Part shown: positions 57,256-64,000 of the stretch, piece after piece | Layout of the letters: each line of letters starts with the position of its first letter | Numbering within the stretch: the stretch's first letter is position 1 | NCBI GenBank assembly: GCA_004144345.1 | Contig: SEEL01000019.1 | Location: 1 to 64,000, forward strand | Length of the DNA: 64,000 nt | Source of the DNA: Hyphomicrobiales bacterium | GTDB lineage: Bacteria; Pseudomonadota; Alphaproteobacteria; Rhizobiales; Devosiaceae | Direction of reading: 5' to 3' | The notes under the pieces: generated by a model | The model's input: the letters and a program-made list of their open reading frames with translations, nothing else | Database searches by the model: none | What the model was told of the DNA's origin: nothing | Made by a program: the position numbers and the translations under genes

Positions 57256-58780
57256 GCGGAGCCCCCGTCTCGCCATGGATGCCGCCCATCAACAGGCCCA
57301 CTTCCTCGATATTGACGCCGGCCACCGGCATCGACTTCGACAACCGGCCCTCATTGATCACGGCCAGCGTGTCGCAAAGACTCAGCAATTCGTCGAGGTC
57401 CTGGCTGATCACCACGATGGCCGAACCGGCCGCCGCGAGGTCCACCAGCGCCTGATGGATCGCCGCCGCCGCGCCCGCATCGACGCCCCAGGTCGGCTGG
57501 CTCACCACCAGCACTTCGGGCCGCTGCAAAATCTCGCGGCCCATGATGTATTTCTGGAGGTTGCCGCCCGACAGCGACCCCGCCATCGCTTCCGATCCCG
57601 TCGCCTTCACCGCAAAGGCCGAGATCACGTCGCGCGTATATTTCTTGGCCGCGTTCGGCCGGATCAGCCCGCTCACCGCGAGCCCCAGCCGGTCCCGCGC
57701 CGTCAGCACCGAATTGTCGCTCAGCGTGAAATCGGGCACGGCCGCATGGCCGTTGCGTTCCTCGGGCACGCTGGCCAGCCCCTTGAGCCGCCGCTGCTTG
57801 GCGCTCAGCCCGCCGATCCCCTGCCCGCCAATGGCAATTATGCTGGCGCCGCCGGCGATCTCTTCGCCGCTCAGTGCCAGTAGAAGTGCGTTCTGCCCAT
57901 TGCCGGCCACCCCGGCAATGCCGAAGATTTCGCCCGCCCGCACTGCGAAATTCACATCCTTCAGCGCCACGCCGAAATGCCCGACGCCCGCCATGCTGAG
58001 CCGGCTGACCGTGAATTTCTCCGCTCCGAAACTGCGGCCCTCCGGCTTGCTGATGCTCTTCAGATTCCCGCCGATCATCTTCTCGGCCATCGACCGCGAC
58101 GTCTCGACCTTGGGGTCGCAGGTGTCCACGAGCTTCCCGCCGCGCAGGATCGTCGCCGTGTCGCACAGCGCCTTGATCTCATGCAGCTTGTGCGAAATGT
58201 AGAGGATCGAGCAGCCTTCGCTCGCGAGCTGCCTGAGCACCACGAACAGCTGCTCCACCTCCTGCGGCGTCAGCACCGAAGTCGGCTCGTCCATGATCAG
58301 CAGCGTCGGGTTCAATAGCAGCGCGCGGACAATCTCGATGCGCTGCCGCTCGCCGACGCTCAAATCGGCCACGATGCGCTGCGGATCGAGCCGCAACCCA
58401 TACTGGTCCATCACCGCCTTGATCTTGGCTTCGAGCTCGCGCTGCGGCACTTTTGCGTCGAGCCCGAGCGCGATGTTCTCGAACACCGTGAGCGCCTCGA
58501 ACAGCGAAAAATGCTGGAACACCATGCCGACGCCAAGCTTGCGCGCGGCCTTCGGGTTGGGCACCACCACCGCCTGCCCGTTCCAGCGGATTTCGCCGGC
58601 ATCGGGCTGCATGATCCCGTAGATCATCTTGACCAGCGTCGATTTGCCGGCGCCATTCTCGCCCAGCAGCGCATGGATTTCGCCCGGCTTCACCTCGAAC
58701 GACACATTGTCGTTGGCCAAAACGCCCGGGAAGCTTTTGGTGATGCCACGAAGGCTGAGGCGCGGCACAAGGTCAGTCAA
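57245..58780 (-). CDS. ABC transporter ATP-binding protein (double NBD, nucleoside-uptake type)
   Basis: HALLGENGAGKSTLVKMIYG; SVGERQRIEIVRALLLNPTLLIMDEPTSVL; second NBD LSGGNLQKYIMGRE. Confidence 0.94.
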   Translation of the reverse strand: MTDLVPRLSLRGITKSFPGVLANDNVSFEVKPGEIHALLGENGAGKSTLVKMIYGIMQPDAGEIRWNGQAVVVPNPKAARKLGVGMVFQHFSLFEALTVFENIALGLDAKVPQRELEAKIKAVMDQYGLRLDPQRIVADLSVGERQRIEIVRALLLNPTLLIMDEPTSVLTPQEVEQLFVVLRQLASEGCSILYISHKLHEIKALCDTATILRGGKLVDTCDPKVETSRSMAEKMIGGNLKSISKPEGRSFGAEKFTVSRLSMAGVGHFGVALKDVNFAVRAGEIFGIAGVAGNGQNALLLALSGEEIAGGASIIAIGGQGIGGLSAKQRRLKGLASVPEERNGHAAVPDFTLSDNSVLTARDRLGLAVSGLIRPNAAKKYTRDVISAFAVKATGSEAMAGSLSGGNLQKYIMGREILQRPEVLVVSQPTWGVDAGAAAAIHQALVDLAAAGSAIVVISQDLDELLSLCDTLAVINEGRLSKSMPVAGVNIEEVGLLMGGIHGETGAPHAA

Positions 58781-59633
58781 AGGCAGCTGCTCCCAAACCC
58801 TGTCTGGATTCCGGCCGCGCCATCGAAACTTCCCCCTTGCCTATCTGGACCATTATCTCAGCCGCCGCCAGTGCGGCGATCACCTCTGGCCGCTTGTCCA
58901 CCAGTCCCATTGCCCCGATCGGCAGCACCAGCCGCGCCAGCGCAGCCTCGCTGCCGCCCTCGCCCCGATACCAGCTCGCGAATTTCGCCCGCTTCGTCAC
59001 CGACCCCACCATGCCCACATAGGGTGAGTCGGCGCGCTTGAGAGCCTCCATCGCAATCATGAAGTCCAGCGCATGGTCATGCGTCAGGATCACATAGGCG
59101 CTCCCCGCGGGCGCGCCCCGCACCACCGCCTCCGGCATCGGCACCGCTTTCGCGTCGACGCCCTCGGGCAGATCGGCCAGTTCGTCCGGCCGCGTATCGA
59201 CCACATGCACATTGAGCGGCAACGCCGCCAGCGCCCGCGCCAGCGCCGTGCCCACATGCCCCGAGCCAAACAGATAGACATGCGGCAGCGCCGCTGCCTC
59301 GCCGTTCAGCCGCTCGACCAGCCGCGCCGCCTCGCCGGAATCCATCACGCGCAGCGAAACCGTCACCCGCCCGCCGCAGCACTGCCCGATCTCCGGCCCG
59401 AGCGGCACATCCATCACGCCGGGCGGCAAGCCATCCCGCAGCGCCTGCCGCGCCCGCGCGATCACCATATATTCCAGCGCCCCGCCCCCGATCGTCCCGA
59501 TCAGCGCGTCGGCCGCCACCACCATAAAAGCCCCCGCCTCCCGCGGCGAAGACCCCCGCACCGACGACAACTCAGCCACAATGCTCGACGGATGCGCGGC
59601 GACAAATCTGCTGAGGTCGCCGGCACGCATCAC
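58773..59633 (-). CDS. xdhC: xanthine dehydrogenase accessory protein XdhC
   Basis: VRGSSPREAGAFMVVAADALIGTIGGGALEYMVIARAR; LGPEIGQCCGGRV. Confidence 0.94.
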   Translation of the reverse strand: MMRAGDLSRFVAAHPSSIVAELSSVRGSSPREAGAFMVVAADALIGTIGGGALEYMVIARARQALRDGLPPGVMDVPLGPEIGQCCGGRVTVSLRVMDSGEAARLVERLNGEAAALPHVYLFGSGHVGTALARALAALPLNVHVVDTRPDELADLPEGVDAKAVPMPEAVVRGAPAGSAYVILTHDHALDFMIAMEALKRADSPYVGMVGSVTKRAKFASWYRGEGGSEAALARLVLPIGAMGLVDKRPEVIAALAAAEIMVQIGKGEVSMARPESRQGLGAAAFD

Positions 59634-61957
59634 GCAGCGCTCCCCCGCATCTTCTCGACGCCCATCAGCACGCGCTCCGGCGTCACGGGCATGTCGAGGT
59701 TGGGGTGCACCTGGTAGTCGGCGACCGAGGCCACCGCCATCGACAGGGCCTCCACCACCGCGTAGCTGAGGCAGATCGGCGGCTCGCCCACGGCCTTGGA
59801 GCGGCCGACGCTCGGCTCCTTGTTGACGCTCCAGTCGGCCAGCCAGACATTGAAGTCGCGCGGCACGTCGGACGCGAGCGGGATCTTGTAGGTCGAGGGC
59901 GCGTGCGTCCTGAGCTGCCCCTTATTGTCCCACCACAATTCTTCGGTCGTCAGCCAGCCCACCCCCTGGATGAAGCCGCCTTCCACCTGCCCGATATCGA
60001 TCGCGGGATTGAGCGAGCGCCCGAGATCCTCGATCACATCGGCCCGGTCGAACTGGTACTCGCCGGTCAGCGTATCGATCGTCACCTCGGCGCAGGCCGC
60101 GCCATAGGCAAAATAGTAGAACGGCCGGCCGGTGCCGGTGTCCCGATTCCAGTGAATCTTCGGCGTCGCATAGAACCCGGCGGCGCTGAGCTGCACGCGG
60201 TTCATCCAGCACGACGTCGCCAGCTCGCCGAACGGCACGAATTGCTGGCCGGCGCGGATGCCGCCGAACTCCCAGCGGACATCCTTGGGCTCGACCTCGT
60301 AGATCCGCGCCGCATGCGCTTCCATCCGCGCCTTGATCTGGTTGGCCGCGTCCAGCGCCGCCATGCCATTGAGATCGGTGCCCGACGACGCCGCCGTCGC
60401 CGAGGTGTTCGGCACCTTGCCCGTATTGGTCGCGGCGATCTTCACATGGTCGACGGTGACGCCGAACGCGTCCGCCACCACTTGCGCCACCTTGATATGG
60501 AGCCCCTGCCCCATCTCGGTGCCGCCATGGCTCAGATGGATCGAGCCGTCGCGATAGACATGCACCAGGGCGCCTGCCTGGTTGTGCCAGGTCGCCGTGA
60601 ACGAAATCCCGAACTTCACCGGCGAGAGCGCAATGCCCTTCTTCAGCACCTTGTGCGTGCGGTTGAATTCCAGCACCGCGTCGCGGCGCTTCTGATACTC
60701 GGCCTTGGTCTCGAGTTCCTCCACCACGCGGTGGATGATGTTGTCCTCCACCGTCTGGTGGTAGGGCGTCACATTGCGATCATCCGTGCCGTAGAAATTG
60801 GCCTTGCGGACCTCGAGCGGGTCCTTGCCCAGCGCAAAGGCGATGTGCTCGATCCAGCGCTCGCAGGCGATCACCCCCTGCGGCCCGCCAAAGCCGCGGA
60901 ATGCGGTGTTCGACACCGTATTGGTGAACAACGGCAGCGAGTTCACCCGCACATGCGGGTAGTAATACGCATTATCACAGTGGAACAACGCTCTATCGGT
61001 CACCGGCCCACTGAGATCGGCCGAATAGCCCGAGCGCGCCGCGAACGTCGCCGCTACCGCTTCGATCCTGCCGTCATCATCATAGCCGACATCGTAGCTC
61101 ACCACGAAATCATGGCGCTTGCCGGTGATCTGGAAATCGTCGTCGCGATCGGGCCGAAGCTTCACTGCCCGCCCGAACTTCTTCGCCCCCAGCGCCGCCA
61201 CCACCGCAAACAGATTGCCCTGCGTTTCCTTGCCGCCGAAGCCACCGCCCATGCGGCGCATATTCACCGTCACCGCCGCATGCGGCACGCCCAGCACCTG
61301 CGCCACCATCACCTGGATTTCGGTCGGATGCTGAGTCGAGACGTGGATATAGACCTCGTCATCCTCGCCCGGCACCGCCATGGCGATCTGGCTCTCGAGG
61401 TAGAAATGCTCCTGCCCGCCAATCGTGATCGTGCCCTTGGCGCGATGCTTCGAGCCCGCGAGCCCGCTGTCCACATCGCCACGCTCGAGTTTCAGCGGCT
61501 CGGTCACCACCGCGCCGCCCGCCTTCATCGCGCCGGCCACGTCGGTCACATGCGGCAGATCGCGATATTCGATCTTGACCAGCTTCGCCGCGCGCCGCGC
61601 CGCATCGCGGCTCGTGCCGAGCACCGCAAAGAGCGGCTGGCCCCAATATTTCACGGTGGTCGTCGCGAACACCGGCTCGTCATGCTTGTGCACCGAGCTG
61701 ATGTCGTTCTCGCCCGGCACATCCTCGGCCGTCAGCACCCCGACCACGCCAGGCGCCTGGCGCACCGCGTCGAGATCGATCGAGGCAATCTCGGCATGCG
61801 CCTTCGTGCTCAGCCCCAGATAGGCATGCAGCATGCCCTCCGGCTCGGCAAGATCGTCGACATATTCCGCCCGCCCCCCCACCTGCTTGATGGCGGAATC
61901 ATGCGGCGTGCTTTCATGCAATCGTCCGGCAACCGGCTTCACATCGAGCTTGTTCAT
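59630..61957 (-). CDS. xdhB: xanthine dehydrogenase molybdopterin-binding subunit
   Basis: GKPVAGR..VGGRAEYVDDL; MGGGFGGKETQ; FRGFGGPQGVIACERWIEHIA; GGTEMGQGLHIKVAQV. Confidence 0.95.
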   Translation of the reverse strand: MNKLDVKPVAGRLHESTPHDSAIKQVGGRAEYVDDLAEPEGMLHAYLGLSTKAHAEIASIDLDAVRQAPGVVGVLTAEDVPGENDISSVHKHDEPVFATTTVKYWGQPLFAVLGTSRDAARRAAKLVKIEYRDLPHVTDVAGAMKAGGAVVTEPLKLERGDVDSGLAGSKHRAKGTITIGGQEHFYLESQIAMAVPGEDDEVYIHVSTQHPTEIQVMVAQVLGVPHAAVTVNMRRMGGGFGGKETQGNLFAVVAALGAKKFGRAVKLRPDRDDDFQITGKRHDFVVSYDVGYDDDGRIEAVAATFAARSGYSADLSGPVTDRALFHCDNAYYYPHVRVNSLPLFTNTVSNTAFRGFGGPQGVIACERWIEHIAFALGKDPLEVRKANFYGTDDRNVTPYHQTVEDNIIHRVVEELETKAEYQKRRDAVLEFNRTHKVLKKGIALSPVKFGISFTATWHNQAGALVHVYRDGSIHLSHGGTEMGQGLHIKVAQVVADAFGVTVDHVKIAATNTGKVPNTSATAASSGTDLNGMAALDAANQIKARMEAHAARIYEVEPKDVRWEFGGIRAGQQFVPFGELATSCWMNRVQLSAAGFYATPKIHWNRDTGTGRPFYYFAYGAACAEVTIDTLTGEYQFDRADVIEDLGRSLNPAIDIGQVEGGFIQGVGWLTTEELWWDNKGQLRTHAPSTYKIPLASDVPRDFNVWLADWSVNKEPSVGRSKAVGEPPICLSYAVVEALSMAVASVADYQVHPNLDMPVTPERVLMGVEKMRGSAA

Positions 61958-63408
61958 GCCACCGCCTTGCTCAGCCGCTCCACCGAGCCGATCGTCTCGA
62001 GATGGAACCGCCGCAGCAGATTCTGCGCCGCCAGCAGGCGGTACTCGGCGCTCGCCCGCATGTCGGTCAGCGGCTGGTAATCCACCGCAAACGCCGCAAT
62101 CGCCGCTTCCACGGTTTCGGTCGTCCACGGCTTGCCGACCAGCGCCTCTTCCACCGCCTTGGCCCGCTTTGGCGTCGCCGCCATGCCGCCAAACGCGATA
62201 CGCGCCATCCACACCACGCCGCTGTCATTGACGAAGATGCGGAACGCGCCGCACAGCGCCGAAATGTCCTCGTCCTTGCGCTTGGTGATCTTGTAGCAGG
62301 CAAACTGCTCGCCATCCGGCAGATAGGGGATCGTCACCTTCTCGACGAACTCGCCCGGCTGCCGGTCCTGCTTGCCATAGGCGATGAAGTAATCGCGCAG
62401 CTTCACCTCGCGCCGCTCATTGCCGCGGCGCAGCGTGATGTGTCCGCCGAGCGCAATGAAGGGCGGCGGCGTATCGCCGATCGGCGAGCCATTGGCGATA
62501 TTGGCGCCCACCGTGCCGGCATTGCGCACCTGCCCGCCGCCGATCCGGTCCCACAGTTCGGTGAGCTGCGAAAAATGCTTCACCACCGGCGCCCGCGCTT
62601 CCGTGTAAGTTACCCCGGCGCCGAGCGTCAGCGCCGCCGCGCTCTCCTCGATGGAATGCAGTTCTTCAAGCCCGCCGATATAGATCATCGGCCCGATATC
62701 GCGCATGAACTTGGTGACCCACAGGCCCACATCCGTCGCGCCGCTCACCAGCGTCGCTTCCGGATGCGCCGCATAGATCGCCGCCAGCGCGTCCACCGAG
62801 CCCGGCACGATGATCCGGTCCTTGCCCGCGCCGATATCGACTGTCGCGCCATCCTGCAGCGCCGCCAGCCGCGCCTTCATCGCCGCGCGATGCACCAGCA
62901 GCGGATCGGCCGCCACATCGCCATAGTCAGACATCGCCAGTCCCGCCTTGACGATCGGCGCATAGCCCGTGCAGCGGCAGAGATTGCCCTGCAGCGCCGT
63001 CTCGATGGCAGGAACGCCCGGCTTGGGCTCCTTCATCCACAGCCCATAGAGCGACATCACGATGCCCGGCGTGCAGAAGCCGCATTGCGAGCCGTGATAA
63101 TCCACCATCGCCTGCTGCACCGGATGCAGCGGCCCACTGGCCGGCGACAGATGCTCGATGGTGACGATATGCGTGCCATGCAGCATGCCGACAAAGCAGA
63201 TGCAGGCGTTCACCGTCTCATACGAAAGCTCGCCGCCGCGCAGCCGCCCGACCAGCACCGTGCAGGCCCCGCAATCGCCCTCGGCGCAGCCCTCTTTGCT
63301 ACCCTTGAGCCGCTTCGTCAGCCGCAGATAGTCCAGCAGCGTCTCCGTCGCCTTGATCTCGCTGATCTCGACGTCCTCATCATTGAGGATGAAGCGCAGC
63401 CCGCCCAT
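61954..63408 (-). CDS. xdhA: xanthine dehydrogenase small subunit ([2Fe-2S], FAD)
   Basis: KEGCAEGDCGACTVLVG; QCGFCTPGIVMSLYGL; NLCRCTGYAPIV; RNAGTVGANIANGSPIGD. Confidence 0.95.
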   Translation of the reverse strand: MGGLRFILNDEDVEISEIKATETLLDYLRLTKRLKGSKEGCAEGDCGACTVLVGRLRGGELSYETVNACICFVGMLHGTHIVTIEHLSPASGPLHPVQQAMVDYHGSQCGFCTPGIVMSLYGLWMKEPKPGVPAIETALQGNLCRCTGYAPIVKAGLAMSDYGDVAADPLLVHRAAMKARLAALQDGATVDIGAGKDRIIVPGSVDALAAIYAAHPEATLVSGATDVGLWVTKFMRDIGPMIYIGGLEELHSIEESAAALTLGAGVTYTEARAPVVKHFSQLTELWDRIGGGQVRNAGTVGANIANGSPIGDTPPPFIALGGHITLRRGNERREVKLRDYFIAYGKQDRQPGEFVEKVTIPYLPDGEQFACYKITKRKDEDISALCGAFRIFVNDSGVVWMARIAFGGMAATPKRAKAVEEALVGKPWTTETVEAAIAAFAVDYQPLTDMRASAEYRLLAAQNLLRRFHLETIGSVERLSKAVA

Positions 63409-63764
63409 CAGCTCCCCCGATAGGTCGAATAGCCGAAGGGCGAGACCAAGAGCGGCACGTGGTAATGCGCCGGCTCGGTCATCGTGAAGCGGATCGGCAC
63501 AAGGTCGAGGAACGGCGTCTCGATATCGACGCCCTTGGCCTCGAAATACGCTCCCACATGAAAGATCAGCTCATAGCCGCCGAGGTGGAAATGGTCGCCT
63601 TCGAGCAGCGGCCCCGGCGCCCGTCCGTCTTCATTGGTAATGCCCGAAAGCAGGTGATGGCTGTGGTCACCATGCAGCATCAGAAGGTCGAACCGCATGC
63701 CGGAGGCCGGCTTGCCGTGCATGGTATCGAGGACATGTGTCGTGAGCCGTCCCGAACCCGCCAT
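63408..63764 (-). CDS. uraH: 5-hydroxyisourate hydrolase
   Basis: RLTTHVLDTMHGKPASGM...; FHVGAYF; PFLDLVPIRFTMTEPAHYHVPLLVSPFGYSTYRGS. Confidence 0.95.
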   Translation of the reverse strand: MAGSGRLTTHVLDTMHGKPASGMRFDLLMLHGDHSHHLLSGITNEDGRAPGPLLEGDHFHLGGYELIFHVGAYFEAKGVDIETPFLDLVPIRFTMTEPAHYHVPLLVSPFGYSTYRGS

Positions 63765-63933
63765 TCTGCGCAATTCCTGTTCTTGTTGACGCGACTATCG
63801 AGAATAATCTGTCACAATCCAAGGGGGTCCCGCCCTATTTTTTACCGTTTGGTCCAGATTTGCGCACCCCGCCCCATTTGCGGGCAGGCTTTGCCTTGCT
63901 AACAAAGCTGACACTCCTTCGTCGGTGCAGCCC

Positions 63934-64000
63934 ATGAGATATCCCCGCAACATGCTCGGCTACGGCCGCACCCCGCCCGATCCGGCCTGGCCCGGCGGCG
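63934..64000 (+). CDS. puuE: allantoinase PuuE (polysaccharide-deacetylase type), N-terminal fragment cut by the window edge
   Basis: MRYPRNMLGYGRTPPDPAWPGG matches my recollection of the PuuE N-terminus; divergent from uraH. Confidence 0.8.
   Translation, partial: MRYPRNMLGYGRTPPDPAWPGG

Noticed and set aside
59705-62080. 791-aa + strand ORF opposite xdhB
   Set aside because: Shadow ORF; xdhB motifs are on the minus strand.
62002-63423. 473-aa + strand ORF opposite xdhA
   Set aside because: Arg/His-rich shadow ORF with no recognisable domain.

Overview
GC-rich alphaproteobacterial chromosomal segment. Gene content and synteny suggest Hyphomicrobiales, possibly Devosia-like; this is inferred from gene style, not from a search. 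Most of the window is conserved housekeeping or metabolic genes: three tandem MFS transporters; divergent carA and GatB/YqeY genes; a cpdB-type nucleotidase; two MaoC-like genes; apt; a cytochrome bc1 operon; trmL-hemF; cca-NUDIX-GNAT; a lower-GC surface-polysaccharide cluster (~25.5-32.4 kb); a MurL-MurD2 peptidoglycan pair; divergent soxR/MFS; two CHASE4-like GGDEF proteins; topoisomerase IB; malate synthase G; and a long purine-degradation operon (guaD-puuD-BMP ABC transporter-xdhCBA-uraH, with puuE starting at the right edge). The best leads for something undescribed are non-coding. First, a multi-hairpin intergenic RNA candidate at ~38.44-38.73 kb has CCUCC-type (anti-Shine-Dalgarno) loops resembling rhizobial 'cuckoo' sRNAs. 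Second, an unidentified, densely structured ~250-300 nt element lies at ~12.3-12.58 kb. Third, a short leader ORF plus hairpins precedes the GNAT-NUDIX-cca operon. Fourth, a two-hairpin dispersed repeat sits after two stop codons with apparently compensatory stem changes. No rRNA, tRNA, CRISPR array or transposase was recognised. All calls are from reading the sequence; no database search was run.
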